Source of the DNA: Hydrogenophaga sp.
Lineage (GTDB): Bacteria > Pseudomonadota > Gammaproteobacteria > Burkholderiales > Burkholderiaceae_C
Reading direction: 5' to 3'
NCBI RefSeq assembly: GCF_030651625.1
Contig: NZ_JAUSCF010000038.1
Span: forward strand, 1-64,000
DNA: 64,000 nt
Each line of letters opens with the position of its first letter. The stretch's first letter is position 1. Shown piece after piece: positions 10,555-21,742 of this stretch. Under the pieces are notes generated by a model. That model was not told the origin of the DNA. It saw only the letters and a list, made by a program, of their open reading frames with translations, and searched no databases. A program made the position numbers and the translations under genes.

Positions 10555-10784
10555 GGCCATTCAGGCAGCGAGTTCGAATGGTCAAGGCATGGCGAACCCA
10601 TCGCCTTGAATCCTTGAATCTCGACAGACATCTCGACAAACTGGGGGCGCAGGGTTTTCGCCTTGTCGGGCCACCGCAGCAATCCCGAGGGCTTCACTAC
10701 CCCTTCCTGGCTCACAGCGATTGCTTCTGAGCCGCAAATCTGTTCCCCTCTGCACTGTCACGAATCGGGGCAGTCCAGACCGCG

Positions 10785-12071
10785 TTATTCCAGCAGGGCG
10801 GCCTTCTTCCAGGCCTCATGGGCAGCAGGCTCGTCGCCGCGTTCCTCGGCAAGCGCTGCCAGCGCACACCAACAGCGCCGCAGCAGCGTCTGATCGCGCA
10901 GGCTGTGGCTGGCCTGCAACAGCAATTGGGACGCCTTGCCCCACAACTGGTAGTGCATGCAAGCCTGCCCAGCCAGGTACTGGAGATAGGGGTTGTTCGG
11001 CATCTGCCTCTGGCGCTTCTCCAGGCGAGACAACCACTCGGCGTCGATGGGCTCCAGCGCTGGCTCCAGTGCTTTGGTGAGTCGCAATTGCTGGGTTTCA
11101 TCGAGCGACTCGAAGTGCTCCCACACAGGGTCCAGCCAGCTGCGAACCAGCTCTGCCGCAGACTGCCTCGCTGGGTCCGAGGCTTCGGTGTTGCGAGGAA
11201 TGAGGGTGTTCGCGCGCATGGCCGCTGCCACCGCCAGTTCGGGCGTGAGCCGCTCGGCCGCGTCCAGGCCGTCCCATACTTTGCGCAGCTGGGTCAGGTC
11301 GTGGGCTTCGCGCAGGGCGTCCTGCACCAGTCCGCGCACGATGCTTCGGGAGGCGTCGGGCGAGAAGGCACCGTGTTTGGCCAGCAGCCTGGCCGTGTCC
11401 AGTGCCTCGCTGGTGGCACCGCCAAGTCGAGCCACACGCAGTTTGAGCCGAAGGGCCTGGATCCGGCGAGCGGCTCCCTGAGGAAGTTCAGCCAGGCGAC
11501 CTCTTGCGGCTTCGACGTCCCTGTCCTCCACTGCCCAGCGAACCGCACGAAGCAGCGCACCTTCATGGGCTTCCGGCGCCCTGGCCGCCAGTCTGGGGTG
11601 CAGGGCTGCCTGAAGGTGTTCGTCACGTTGATCCGCATTGCGCAAAGATTGGGCACTCTCCGCTGCAAGCAGATGGGCCAGCAGTTTCAGCTGATGGCGA
11701 CGTGGCCATTGCGATGAGTTGCCTGTCTTCAATTGCTCGAGCGCCTGGAGTGCTGCCGCCTGGGCACGCACAAACCTACCTGACAACTGATGAGACAAGG
11801 CATCCATCACGGCCCCCACTGCCGCTCGTTCGACCTGCTGCGCACGCCATCGCTGCGCCTGCGCGGGCAGGTCGCGCAACATGGCGATGGCCCGCAGGCC
11901 CGCATGCAGCAACACGAAGCCTGCCACCAGTGCAAACAGCACCAGGTTGAATGAAACGTCAAACCGGTAGGGAGGCCAGAAAAGCGTGATCGTGGATTGG
12001 TTGTGCCCGACCAGCATGGCCAGCGCCACGGCCAGTGCCGCCAGGCCCAGAAACCAGAAAACGCTGCGCAT
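10785..12071 (-). CDS. hemY: HemY-like protein of haem biosynthesis operon
   Basis: MRSVFWFLGLAALAVALAMLVGHNQSTITLFWPPYRFDVS and TPR-like body; placed after hemX. Confidence 0.85.
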   Translation of the reverse strand: MRSVFWFLGLAALAVALAMLVGHNQSTITLFWPPYRFDVSFNLVLFALVAGFVLLHAGLRAIAMLRDLPAQAQRWRAQQVERAAVGAVMDALSHQLSGRFVRAQAAALQALEQLKTGNSSQWPRRHQLKLLAHLLAAESAQSLRNADQRDEHLQAALHPRLAARAPEAHEGALLRAVRWAVEDRDVEAARGRLAELPQGAARRIQALRLKLRVARLGGATSEALDTARLLAKHGAFSPDASRSIVRGLVQDALREAHDLTQLRKVWDGLDAAERLTPELAVAAAMRANTLIPRNTEASDPARQSAAELVRSWLDPVWEHFESLDETQQLRLTKALEPALEPIDAEWLSRLEKRQRQMPNNPYLQYLAGQACMHYQLWGKASQLLLQASHSLRDQTLLRRCWCALAALAEERGDEPAAHEAWKKAALLE

Positions 12072-12094
12072 CGCGCCACCTTGCCTGTCCCGCA

Positions 12095-13252
12095 TCAACG
12101 CCCCTCCGCAGCGGCATTGAGTGCCGCCAAGGTCTCTTCGGGTCGCGGCAACACGCCATCCACGATGTCCTGCCGCACCTGACCAATCGCCACCCGTGCA
12201 CCCCGAACCAGTGGCGATGCGGTATCAAAATACTTCCCGATGGCCGCTTCCACGGCAATCAGGTCGGCCTGACTGGACACCATGTGACGAGCCAGCATGC
12301 CCAGTCGGGCATTGAGCAGTTTGAGCTTGAGGTTCTCCCTGATAAAGAACGCCTGCTCAGGTGCAAGCAGCACAGCCTCGGGTTCATCGATGCGGCTGAC
12401 CCGCACCAGTTCACGCCCGCTGCGAGTGACATCGGTCCAGATCATCGACCACAGGCCGCTCCACCATCCCGCTGCACGTGCCCACCCATCCCCGAGTCCG
12501 CTGGCGGGGTCGGTCTCGGGTGGCTGAGATACCGCATCCGGATCGGGGGAAGGGGCCACAGGCACCGGGGTCACCACAGGGCGATGGCCCACCTGATTCA
12601 GAAGTGGCCATTCGTCGACCTGACGTGCCACCTCATCAAGTCGCAAGACCAGGGCGGGGATGTCAGCGAGAGAAGCCGCCTGGATGCGCTCGATGTCGCG
12701 GGCGATGGCTCGCTGTACCGGGTTCAACCGGGGCTGCGCCGCGCGCCCGATGCGCTGATCAATCGCCTGAAGGGCCGATATCAGGGGCTGCGCGCTGCCT
12801 GTGAGCTGCGTTTGCTGCTGGGCAAGGCGCAGTGTGGCTTCGAGATCCTGGACCAGGTTGTCGTCGCGCGAGCGCGAAAGCGTCAACATCAGTTCATCGA
12901 GCTGGCTGCGCTGCAGACTGACCTCAGAAAGCCGGACCTCCGCCACGCTCAGGCGCGCCTGCAATTCCTGGGTGAGAGCTTCGGCCTGTGACGCAATGGT
13001 CTTGGCCTCCACCGCCATCTTGCCGCTGTCCAGGCTGCGCCTGGCCAGTTCCTGCTGGGTGAAATCCAGCTTCTGCCAAAGCATGCCGCTGAGCGCCAGT
13101 GCTGACAGGGCAACAACCAGTGCCAGCAGCAGCATCCATTGGCCAGCGCTGCGCACCACAGGCGCGGAGGCAGAAGGATTGCCGCTGACTGGACGCGGCT
13201 GTGTTGGCGGAGGAAGGGGTGCGCTGGGTGATTCGCTCGGGTCTTGATTCAT
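12095..13252 (-). CDS. hemX: Uroporphyrinogen-III C-methyltransferase-like membrane protein (HemX)
   Basis: N-terminal TM, coiled-coil, FLIRENLKLKLLNARLGMLARH; between hemD and hemY. Confidence 0.85.
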   Translation of the reverse strand: MNQDPSESPSAPLPPPTQPRPVSGNPSASAPVVRSAGQWMLLLALVVALSALALSGMLWQKLDFTQQELARRSLDSGKMAVEAKTIASQAEALTQELQARLSVAEVRLSEVSLQRSQLDELMLTLSRSRDDNLVQDLEATLRLAQQQTQLTGSAQPLISALQAIDQRIGRAAQPRLNPVQRAIARDIERIQAASLADIPALVLRLDEVARQVDEWPLLNQVGHRPVVTPVPVAPSPDPDAVSQPPETDPASGLGDGWARAAGWWSGLWSMIWTDVTRSGRELVRVSRIDEPEAVLLAPEQAFFIRENLKLKLLNARLGMLARHMVSSQADLIAVEAAIGKYFDTASPLVRGARVAIGQVRQDIVDGVLPRPEETLAALNAAAEGR

Positions 13253-14139
13253 GCGTGGCTCCATGCCGATTCTAGGGCGAGCATCACGTCACGCAACGCC
13301 GGTCGGCTGGTCACCACATGCCCAAAACCCGCAGCGTGCGCACTTTGTGCAATACGGGGGTGGGTGGCCAGTGCAAATGTGTCTTGCCATTTGGCCTGCG
13401 GCAACAGGACCTGCAAGTTGGCCAGCGCCTCAGAACTGCTGAACAACCAGGCAGAGTCAGGACCTACAGCGGTTTGGGCAAGCCTCTGCTGCCCACTGGA
13501 CCAGACCGGGGCACGGCGTTCGTAGGCGACACAGGCCTCCACCCGGGCGCCAGCAGCCAGACACTGCCTGATCAGCCAGTCCCTTCCGCTGCCTGGCACG
13601 CTGTCGGCAGCGGTCCCCAGCGAAGTACCCCGCACGATCAGCACCTGGGCGCCGGCGCGCACCTGCGCCGCCACGATGGGCCATAGCGTTTCCGAATCAA
13701 ACTGCGGCGCGTCCCGGGCTGGGGAATCAATGCGGGAGAAAGGCACGCCGGCTTCCTGTAAAGCGCTCGCCGTGGCTGGCCCGGGCGCCCAGAACCGGGT
13801 CAATGCCTGGCCCGGAGCGAGCGCAGAGGTCACCTGGGCCGGTTCCATGCCTGCAAAAAAGTGGGTCACCGCAGCACCGCTGACGAACATGGCGGCATCG
13901 GCGTGAAACACCTGCTGCCGCCAATCCTGCAATGCCGTCAATGCTGCGGCGTCGCTCGGCTCGCCAATCTCGATCAGGGGCAGGACATGGGCTGGCCATG
14001 CACGCTCGCGTAGGGCGTCGGCCCAGAGTTGTGCCTCCGGCACAGGACGCGTCACGATGAGCCGACTCAGCCGCGCGGGTCGGCGAGGGTCGGTGGCGAA
14101 GTTCAAGTTCTCAGCCCTCCGAAGTCGGCGGCAGCGCAC
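13249..14139 (-). CDS. hemD: Uroporphyrinogen-III synthase (start uncertain)
   Basis: [32 protein letters not shown]; operon context; start overlaps hemC 3' end. Confidence 0.85.
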   Translation of the reverse strand: MRCRRLRRAENLNFATDPRRPARLSRLIVTRPVPEAQLWADALRERAWPAHVLPLIEIGEPSDAAALTALQDWRQQVFHADAAMFVSGAAVTHFFAGMEPAQVTSALAPGQALTRFWAPGPATASALQEAGVPFSRIDSPARDAPQFDSETLWPIVAAQVRAGAQVLIVRGTSLGTAADSVPGSGRDWLIRQCLAAGARVEACVAYERRAPVWSSGQQRLAQTAVGPDSAWLFSSSEALANLQVLLPQAKWQDTFALATHPRIAQSAHAAGFGHVVTSRPALRDVMLALESAWSHA

Positions 14140-15067
14140 CGGCCGCTTTCAAGGCTTCAGCAACCCGCTTGCCCAGGGCCTCCGCCTGTTCGAGCGACTC
14201 CACCGTTGCCTGAAACCGCACGCGGACCACCGGTGAAGCGCCCTCGGGGTCGCCCCAGGCGGCATCCAGCCACAAGGGTGCTGCAAGTCCAGGCGAGGCC
14301 TCTTGGCCACCCCACTGGGCAAAGGCCGCCAGTGGCATGGAGCAACTGCCCCCCATGGCCCTTGAGACGGTGCGCTCAGCCGCGACACGCAGCCAGCTGG
14401 GCATGTGAACCAGCGGCGCCAGCGCCGCGACCAGATCGTGACGATCGGAACGAACCTCAATGCCCAGCGCACCCTGACCTGCTGCGGGCAGCGACTCCAC
14501 GGGTTCAAAAACGTGGCGAATGCGCTCTTCAAGCCCCAGGCGCTTGAGGCCTGCTGCAGCCAGCACAATGGCGTGGTACTGGCCCTCGTCCAGTTTTCTC
14601 AGCCGTGTATCCAGGTTCCCGCGCAAGGGTTCGATCCGAACATCCTGGCGGCCCAGGCGGTCCAGCGATTCGCGCAGCAGCACCAGACGACGCAGGCTGG
14701 AGGTGCCCACCACCGCATCGGGTGGCAAATCGGACAAACTGCTGCAAACGGACGAGACCCAGGCGTCTCTGGGGTCTTCCCGCTCCATCACGCAGGCCAG
14801 CGCGAACCCTTCGGGCAGGTCCATGGGTACGTCCTTGAGCGAGTGCACGGCGATGTCTGCCTGCCCCTCTTCCAGCGCCACCTCCAGCTCCTTGACGAAA
14901 AGGCCCTTGCCGCCCACCTTGGAGAGGCTGCGATCCAGGATCTGATCGCCCTTGGTGGTCATGCCCAGCAACTGGACCGTGTGGCCCAGAGCCTCCAGGA
15001 GGGTTTTGACGTGCTCGGCCTGCCAAAGGGCTAGGCGGCTTTCGCGTGTGGCGATGGTGATCTTCAT
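14111..15067 (-). CDS. hemC: Porphobilinogen deaminase (hydroxymethylbilane synthase)
   Basis: [66 protein letters not shown]. Confidence 0.97.
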   Translation of the reverse strand: MKITIATRESRLALWQAEHVKTLLEALGHTVQLLGMTTKGDQILDRSLSKVGGKGLFVKELEVALEEGQADIAVHSLKDVPMDLPEGFALACVMEREDPRDAWVSSVCSSLSDLPPDAVVGTSSLRRLVLLRESLDRLGRQDVRIEPLRGNLDTRLRKLDEGQYHAIVLAAAGLKRLGLEERIRHVFEPVESLPAAGQGALGIEVRSDRHDLVAALAPLVHMPSWLRVAAERTVSRAMGGSCSMPLAAFAQWGGQEASPGLAAPLWLDAAWGDPEGASPVVRVRFQATVESLEQAEALGKRVAEALKAAGALPPTSEG

Positions 15068-15210
15068 GGCGCTGGGTTGAATGGATGGAGCACGGCTCGA
15101 AAAGAAGAGGCTGATCGAGAGCCAGGTCCGAAATTCGTACCCGATTGGTAACGGCCTGGGTGCACAGGATGCTAGCATGCAGGCTGCCCAAAATATCAGC
15201 ACCCCCAGCC

Positions 15211-18200
15211 ATGAGCCGAGACCCTGCACGTGCCGCCGTATCCCCTGCAAGGTCGCCGGCCAGTGCCGCCACCGCAGCCCAAAAAACCCGGCCAGGGCCC
15301 GACAAAGACAAGCCACTGATCGAAGACATCCGCCTGCTGGGGCGCATTCTGGGTGATGTGATCCGCGAGCAGGAAGGCGAGGCGGCCTTCGAACTGATCG
15401 AGCAGATCCGGCAGCTCTCCGTCGCATTCCGCCGGCATGCGGACCAGTCGGCAGACAAGGCCCTCAAGAAGCTGCTGAAAGGGCTGAGCGGGAATCAGAC
15501 AGTGAGTGTCATTCGCGCCTTCACCTATTTCAGCCACCTGGCCAACCTGGCAGAAGACCGGCATCACATCCGCCGACGTGCCGTGCACGAGCGGGCTGGC
15601 GATTTGCAGGAAGGCAGTCTGGCGCTGACGCTGCAACGCCTGCGCAAGGCGGGCATCGCTCCTGCCGAGGTGCTGCGCACGCTGGCACAAAGCCACATTT
15701 CACCCGTGCTCACCGCCCACCCCACCGAAGTGCAGCGCAAGAGCATTCTGGATGCCGAACGCGCCATAGCCCGGCTGCTCAGCGAGCGCGAGGCGGGTGA
15801 AGCGCGCCTGCCCCGTGAGCTTGTCGACAACGAAGCCCAGATACGGGCGCGCGTCACACAACTCTGGCAGACGCGGCTTCTGCGATTCACCAAGCTGACT
15901 GTGGCCGATGAAATCGAGAACGCGCTGAGCTACTACGAAGCCACGTTTCTGACCCAGATACCCAAGCTCTATCAGGACCTCGAACAGGGTCTGAAAGACA
16001 AGGGCGCGGCAGGCCCGCCGTTGGCACCCTTTCTGCGGATGGGTCAATGGATCGGAGGCGACCGGGACGGCAACCCCAATGTGACCGCCGAAACCCTGGA
16101 ACTGGCCCTCAAGAGCCAGAGCGACATGGTGCTGCGACATCACCTCACACAGGTCCACCTGCTGGGCGCAGAGCTCTCTGTTTCAGCCATGCTGACCAGT
16201 GTCAGCCCGGCCATGCAAGAGCTGGCCGAGCGTTCACCCGACCGAAACGCCCACCGGCAGGACGAGCCCTACCGCCGGGCCCTCACAGGCATCTACGCCC
16301 GCCTGGCCGCCACGCTCACCCAGTTCACAGGTGGCGAAGCCGCTCGCCATGCGGTGGCGCCACAAGATCCCTACACCAGCTCTGATGAATTCCTGGCCGA
16401 CCTGCGCACGATCGAGGCGTCCCTGGTGGCAAACCATGGTGCAGCGCTGGCCAGTGCTCGCCTGCACCCGCTGATCCGTGCGGTGGAAGTGTTCGGCTTT
16501 CATCTGGCCACGGTGGATTTGCGCCAAAGCTCGGACAAGCACGAGGAAGTGATCAACGAATTGCTGGCGGTGGCGCGCATCGAGCCGGCCTACAGCCAGC
16601 TTGACGAAACCGGCAAACAGGCGGTGCTCTTGCGCCAGCTCAACGATGCCCGGCCTTTGCGCGTGCCCGGTGTCACCTATTCGGACCACAGCCGGAGCGA
16701 GCTGGCCATCTTCGAGACCGCCCGCCTCGGGCGCCAGCGCCTGGGTGCGCAGGCCATCCGGCACGCCATCATCAGCCACACCGAAACCGTGAGCGACCTG
16801 CTGGAAGTGCTGTTGCTGCAAAAGGAAACGGGTCTGCTGCATGGTTTGCTGGAGGAAAACGCGGTCTGTGATCTGATCGTGGTGCCCCTGTTCGAAACCA
16901 TTGAAGACCTGCGCAATGCCGCGCCCATCATGCGGGACTACTACGCACTGCCTGGCGTGAGCGCCATGGTGCAGCGCGGCCAGGCAGACGGCTACAGCGA
17001 ACAGGACATCATGCTGGGCTACTCCGACAGCAACAAGGACGGTGGCATCTTCACCAGCAACTGGGAGCTCTACCGCGCTGAAACCGCGCTGGTGAAGCTG
17101 TTCGATGAACTCAATGCCGACATCGCCGCCGGACCGCCCCAAGGCGACGCAGCCCCCTCCGGTGCAGCGACCCGCGCAAGCGGCGGAGCGTGGGGGCATA
17201 CCGAGCCGGCGCCGGGCAGCCCCAAGCCGGATCAGCCCCCTCGGGGGGCAGCGCCCCGCGCAAGCGGCGGAGCGTGGGGGCATACCGAGCCGGCGCCGGG
17301 CAGCCCCAAGCCGGATCAGCCCCCTCGGGGGGCAGCGACCCGCGCAGCGGTGGAGCGTGGGGGCCATATCCAGCTGCGCATGTTCCACGGGCGCGGCGGC
17401 ACGGTGGGGCGTGGCGGCGGCCCCAGCTACCAAGCCATCCTGGCACAGCCTCCCGGTACCGTGCGCGGCCAGATTCGCCTGACCGAGCAGGGGGAGGTGA
17501 TCGGGTCGAAGTACGCCAACCCCGAGATCGGCCGGCGCAACCTCGAAACATTGGTGGCCGCCACGCTGGAAGCCACCTTGCTGCAGACCACGCGCGATGC
17601 ACCCGCCGCCTTCATGGCAGCGGCCGACGCGCTTTCGCTGCACAGCATGGCGGCCTACCGCGCGCTGGTTTACGAGACACCGCGTTTCGCCGAGTTCTTT
17701 TTTGATGCGACGCCGATTCGCGAAATTGCCGAACTCAACATCGGCTCCCGACCCGCATCACGCAAGGCGTCTCAACGCATTGAAGATCTGCGGGCCATCC
17801 CATGGGGTTTCAGCTGGGGTCAATGTCGGCTCACACTGCCAGGCTGGTACGGCTTTGGCTCTGCGGTACAGGCATTCGTTCAACAGAACGGCCCAACAGG
17901 TGTTGCCAGGCAGAAGGCCCTGCTACAAAAGATGGCCATCCAATGGCCCTTTTTTCGCACCTTGTTGTCCAACATGGACATGGTGCTGGCCAAAAGCGAC
18001 CTCGCACTGGCTTCCCGGTATGCGGAACTGGTCAAAGACCGTCGGCTGCGCACCAAGGTGTTTGCCACCGTGCAAGCGGAGTGGCACCGCACGGTTGACG
18101 CGTTGAACATGATCACCGGTGCCAAACAGCGCCTGGTGAGCAATGCGGCCCTGCAACGCTCCATCCGGCACCGCTTTCCCTACATCGACCCGCTGCACCA

Positions 18201-18327
18201 CCTGCAAGTGGAACTGGTGCGCCGCTACCGTGCAGGGGAAACCGATGCCGAACAGGATGGTCGCGTGCGCCGGGGTATTCACATCTCGATCAATGGCATC
18301 GCCGCCGGGTTGCGAAATACGGGGTAA
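15211..18327 (+). CDS. ppc: Phosphoenolpyruvate carboxylase carrying an in-frame repeat insertion
   Basis: [56 protein letters not shown]-terminal [10 protein letters not shown]. Confidence 0.97.
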   Translation: MSRDPARAAVSPARSPASAATAAQKTRPGPDKDKPLIEDIRLLGRILGDVIREQEGEAAFELIEQIRQLSVAFRRHADQSADKALKKLLKGLSGNQTVSVIRAFTYFSHLANLAEDRHHIRRRAVHERAGDLQEGSLALTLQRLRKAGIAPAEVLRTLAQSHISPVLTAHPTEVQRKSILDAERAIARLLSEREAGEARLPRELVDNEAQIRARVTQLWQTRLLRFTKLTVADEIENALSYYEATFLTQIPKLYQDLEQGLKDKGAAGPPLAPFLRMGQWIGGDRDGNPNVTAETLELALKSQSDMVLRHHLTQVHLLGAELSVSAMLTSVSPAMQELAERSPDRNAHRQDEPYRRALTGIYARLAATLTQFTGGEAARHAVAPQDPYTSSDEFLADLRTIEASLVANHGAALASARLHPLIRAVEVFGFHLATVDLRQSSDKHEEVINELLAVARIEPAYSQLDETGKQAVLLRQLNDARPLRVPGVTYSDHSRSELAIFETARLGRQRLGAQAIRHAIISHTETVSDLLEVLLLQKETGLLHGLLEENAVCDLIVVPLFETIEDLRNAAPIMRDYYALPGVSAMVQRGQADGYSEQDIMLGYSDSNKDGGIFTSNWELYRAETALVKLFDELNADIAAGPPQGDAAPSGAATRASGGAWGHTEPAPGSPKPDQPPRGAAPRASGGAWGHTEPAPGSPKPDQPPRGAATRAAVERGGHIQLRMFHGRGGTVGRGGGPSYQAILAQPPGTVRGQIRLTEQGEVIGSKYANPEIGRRNLETLVAATLEATLLQTTRDAPAAFMAAADALSLHSMAAYRALVYETPRFAEFFFDATPIREIAELNIGSRPASRKASQRIEDLRAIPWGFSWGQCRLTLPGWYGFGSAVQAFVQQNGPTGVARQKALLQKMAIQWPFFRTLLSNMDMVLAKSDLALASRYAELVKDRRLRTKVFATVQAEWHRTVDALNMITGAKQRLVSNAALQRSIRHRFPYIDPLHHLQVELVRRYRAGETDAEQDGRVRRGIHISINGIAAGLRNTG
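17135..17373 (+). repeat. 84-bp in-frame tandem repeat within ppc (two full copies plus partial copies on both flanks)
   Basis: gcagcg(a/c)cccgcgcaagcggcggagcgtgggggcataccgagccggcgccgggcagccccaagccggatcagccccctcgggg starts at 17164, 17248 and 17332, exact 84-bp spacing. Confidence 0.95.
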
Positions 18328-18484
18328 CCCCCCGCGCCGGTCCTGCGGGCCGCCCCATCCCAGGGGAGCGCACCTTCGGTGTGGCCGAGTCCGTTCTGCG
18401 TTGTTCCGTGTCGCCGCGGCTTCATTCGCGGTGCATCTTTGCCCTGCGCGAGCGCGATCACCCGGCAAAACCTAAAATGAACTC

Positions 18485-19342
18485 GTGACCCAATTCATCA
18501 ACGCCGATCTCCATTGCCATTCCATCGTTTCCGATGGCACGCTGTCACCCGAGGCGCTGGCCCTGCGCGCCAAAGCCAACGGCGTGGAGCTCTGGGCATT
18601 GACCGATCACGATGAAATCGGCGGACAGGCACGGGCGATGGAAGCCGCACGCCTCGCCGGTCTTCGCTACCTGACTGGCACCGAGATTTCGGTCACCTTC
18701 GCCGGAACCACCGTGCACATCGTGGGACTGGGCATGGACCACACCCACCCTGCCTTGGTCAACGGCCTGCGCACCACGCGCGGCGGCCGGGAAATGCGTG
18801 CAAGGGCCATGAGCGACGACCTTCTGGCCAGGGCCGGCATTCCGGGTGTCTACGAAGGCGCCTTGAAATACGTGGACAACCCTGAGCTCATCTCGCGCAC
18901 CCATTTTGCACGCTACCTGGTTGAAGCGGGCGTGTGCAAGGAGACCAATGAGGTCTTTCGCAAGTACATCACCGAAGGCAAACCCGGCTTCGTGCCGCAC
19001 CGTTGGGCCAGCTTGCGCGACGCCGTGGGCTGGATCACCGAGTCAGGGGGGGTCGCGGTCATTGCGCACCCGGGCCGCTACAAGCTGACGGCCAACGAAG
19101 AGTACGCGCTCTTCACTGAATTCAAGACCCTGGGTGGGCAAGGCGTCGAAGTCATGACCGGGGCTCACGGTCAGGCCGATTATGTGAAATACGCCGAGTA
19201 TTGCAAGGAGTTCGGTCTGGCGGCCTCGCGCGGGAGCGACTTCCACAGCCCTGAGGAAAGCCACACCGATCTGGGCAAGTTGCCTTATCTGCCGGGCAGC
19301 GTGACCCCGGTCTGGGAACTGCTGAATTCGCGCATTCACTGA
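18485..19342 (+). CDS. PHP-domain phosphoesterase (RnmA/TrpH-like nucleoside 3',5'-bisphosphate phosphatase)
   Basis: NADLHCHSIVSDGTLSPE, LTDHDEIGG, AHPGRYKLT, GSDFHSP. Confidence 0.92.
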   Translation: MTQFINADLHCHSIVSDGTLSPEALALRAKANGVELWALTDHDEIGGQARAMEAARLAGLRYLTGTEISVTFAGTTVHIVGLGMDHTHPALVNGLRTTRGGREMRARAMSDDLLARAGIPGVYEGALKYVDNPELISRTHFARYLVEAGVCKETNEVFRKYITEGKPGFVPHRWASLRDAVGWITESGGVAVIAHPGRYKLTANEEYALFTEFKTLGGQGVEVMTGAHGQADYVKYAEYCKEFGLAASRGSDFHSPEESHTDLGKLPYLPGSVTPVWELLNSRIH

Positions 19343-20250
19343 TGCGGGGAATCGTTCCAAACAGGTTGCCGGCTTCGGCACTTGGCGTGCTTTTCCTCGT
19401 GCTGGCCACCGCCTGCTTCGCCGTGCTGGACACCACGGTCAAAGTGGTGGGTGCGTCCATGTCGATCCTGGTGGCGGTCTGGTTCCGCTATGTGTTTCAG
19501 GCGATCGCGGTGGCGGCGTTCATGCTGCCAAGGCAAGGGCGCCAGTTGCTCAGGACCGAACACCCTCGCTACCAGGTGGTACGCGGCCTGCTGCTGCTCA
19601 TGGTCAGCGTGCTCTCATTCGTCAGCGTGCAGTACATGCCGGTGGGCGAATTCACCGCCATCATCATGACCACACCACTGGTCGTCACCTTGCTGGCGGC
19701 ACTGCTCCTGAAAGAGCGTGTTTCGGTGCTGCGGTGGGCGCTGGTGGGCGGCGGTTTCACGGGCGCTTTGCTGGTGGTGCAGCCGGGCGATGCGATGATC
19801 GGCTGGACCAGCCTGATCCCGATGGTGATGGTGTTCACTTATGCCTGTTTTCAGATCCTCACCAGCAAGATGGCACGCACTGAAAACCCCATGACGATGC
19901 ACCTCTACACGGGCTGGGTGGGCGCGCTTGTCGCCACTGCCGCGCTGCCCTTCATCTGGCAGGGCATGCCCGACCTGGGCACTTTTGCTCTGCTGTGCCT
20001 GATCGGTCTGGCGGGCACGGTGGGACACTTTCTGCTGATACTGGCATTTGCACGATCCCAGGCTTCCACGCTCACACCTTTTCTGTACTCGCAAATTGCT
20101 TTTGCCATGCTGTGTGGCTGGGTGGTGTTTGACCACATCCCGGGCCGTCTGGAGCTTGGCGGCATCGCACTCATCGTGTTGTGCGGGGCCACGGCAAGCT
20201 GGTTGACCGCGCGCGAGAAGCGCCTTCCGGTCGAACCACCAGAAGCCTGA
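19342..20250 (+). CDS. EamA/DMT-family transporter
   Basis: Ten hydrophobic segments with EamA pattern (PVGEFTAIIMTTPLVVTLLAALLLKERVS). Confidence 0.88.
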   Translation: MRGIVPNRLPASALGVLFLVLATACFAVLDTTVKVVGASMSILVAVWFRYVFQAIAVAAFMLPRQGRQLLRTEHPRYQVVRGLLLLMVSVLSFVSVQYMPVGEFTAIIMTTPLVVTLLAALLLKERVSVLRWALVGGGFTGALLVVQPGDAMIGWTSLIPMVMVFTYACFQILTSKMARTENPMTMHLYTGWVGALVATAALPFIWQGMPDLGTFALLCLIGLAGTVGHFLLILAFARSQASTLTPFLYSQIAFAMLCGWVVFDHIPGRLELGGIALIVLCGATASWLTAREKRLPVEPPEA

Positions 20251-20308
20251 AAAATACGGCGGGAGTTCCCGGGATTGCTTCCGCCAAAGGCCCAAGCACA
20301 ATAGGCAC

Positions 20309-20944
20309 ATGTCCCAGTATTTCGAAGTCCACCCCGACAACCCGCAGCCCCGCCTGCTCAAACAGGCCGCCCAGCTCCTGGAGCGCGGAGGCGTGCTGGC
20401 CGTGCCCACCGATTCCAGCTACGCGCTGGTCTGCCACCTCGACGACAAAGCCGCCGCCGATCGATTGCGCCGGATCCGGCAGGTCGACGACAAGCACCAC
20501 CTCACCCTGCTCTGCCGCGACCTGAGCGAACTGGCCAGCTATGCGCGCGTCGACAATCGCCAATACCGCCTGCTCAAACTGGCCACGCCGGGACCGTACA
20601 CCTTCATCCTCGAAGCCAGCAAGGAAGTGCCCAGGCGTCTCAGCCACCCCTCGCGCAAGACGATCGGCCTTCGGGTGCCTCGCCACCACACCTTGCTTGA
20701 GCTTCTGGCCCTGCACAACGGCCCGTTGCTGGCCACCACCTTGATACCCCCCGGCGAAACGGACCCGATGAACGATGCGCACGAGATCCGCGAACGTTTC
20801 GAACACGACCTCGCGGGTGTGATCGACGCGGGGGCCTGCGCGCTCGAGCCCACCACGGTGATCGACCTCACCCCCATGGGCAGTGGCGGCGAACCGGAGG
20901 TGGTCCGCCAGGGGCAAGGTGCCCTGGGCCCCTTGGGTCTGTAG
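20309..20944 (+). CDS. Sua5/YciO/YrdC/YwlC family protein (YciO-like)
   Basis: GGVLAVPTDSSYALVCHL, KHHLTLLCRDLSELASYA, PGPYTFILEAS, IGLRVP. Confidence 0.9.
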   Translation: MSQYFEVHPDNPQPRLLKQAAQLLERGGVLAVPTDSSYALVCHLDDKAAADRLRRIRQVDDKHHLTLLCRDLSELASYARVDNRQYRLLKLATPGPYTFILEASKEVPRRLSHPSRKTIGLRVPRHHTLLELLALHNGPLLATTLIPPGETDPMNDAHEIRERFEHDLAGVIDAGACALEPTTVIDLTPMGSGGEPEVVRQGQGALGPLGL

Positions 20945-21032
20945 CGCTCGCAAGCACGCCTCCAGGCAAAACGCACCCCCCTCCCGAACCTGTCGTTCCG
21001 TCTGGGACAATATCCGTTTGCCTACGTTTGCC

Positions 21033-21701
21033 ATGGACCTTGCACTGATCATCCAGACCATCGCCATCTACGCCATCCCGGTGCTGTTTGCCATCACCGT
21101 GCACGAGGCGGCGCATGGCTATGCGGCCCGGCATTTTGGCGACAACACGGCACACATGCTGGGTCGCATCACCCTCAATCCTGTCAAGCACATCGACCCG
21201 GTGGGCACCATTGCCATGCCGCTGATGCTGTACTTCGCCACCTCGGGCGCCTTCCTGTTCGGCTATGCCAAACCCGTGCCGGTCAATTTTGGCAACCTGC
21301 GCCGGCCCAAACGCGACATGATCTGGGTGGCGCTGGCGGGCCCGGGTGCCAACCTTGTACAGGCCATTGGCTGGACGGTGCTGCTTTACGTGCTGGTGGC
21401 AACAGGTGTGGAAGAGGTGTTCTTTCTGAAAATGTGTCAGGCAGGCGTGCTGGTCAATCTCGTGATGTTTGCCTTCAATATGTTTCCGCTGCCACCGTTG
21501 GACGGTGGGCGCATTCTGGTCGGTCTGCTTCCCTGGAAACAGGCCGAACTGCTCTCTCGCGTTGAACCATGGGGCTTTTTCATCGTGCTGGCATTGGTCA
21601 TCACCGGCGTGGTCGGCAACCTTTGGTTGCGGCCCCTGATGATCCTGACCCACAGCGCCATTGAAGTCTTGCTGACCCCCCTTCGGCTGCTGATCCTGTG
21701 A
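21033..21701 (+). CDS. Site-2 protease family (M50) membrane metalloprotease
   Basis: ITVHEAAHGYAARHFGD (HExxH), NMFPLPPLDGGRIL. Confidence 0.93.
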   Translation: MDLALIIQTIAIYAIPVLFAITVHEAAHGYAARHFGDNTAHMLGRITLNPVKHIDPVGTIAMPLMLYFATSGAFLFGYAKPVPVNFGNLRRPKRDMIWVALAGPGANLVQAIGWTVLLYVLVATGVEEVFFLKMCQAGVLVNLVMFAFNMFPLPPLDGGRILVGLLPWKQAELLSRVEPWGFFIVLALVITGVVGNLWLRPLMILTHSAIEVLLTPLRLLIL

Positions 21702-21742
21702 GGCCAGGCTTCCCGGCCCTTGATTCGGAACACCCCATTTCC

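Noticed and set aside
17164-17373. Possible CRISPR array
   Set aside because: Direct tandem units with no unique spacers, located in a coding frame.
16234-17643. 469-aa minus-strand ORF and other alternate-frame ORFs across the ppc repeats
   Set aside because: Repeat is a multiple of 3 so all frames stay open; only the ppc frame shows homology.
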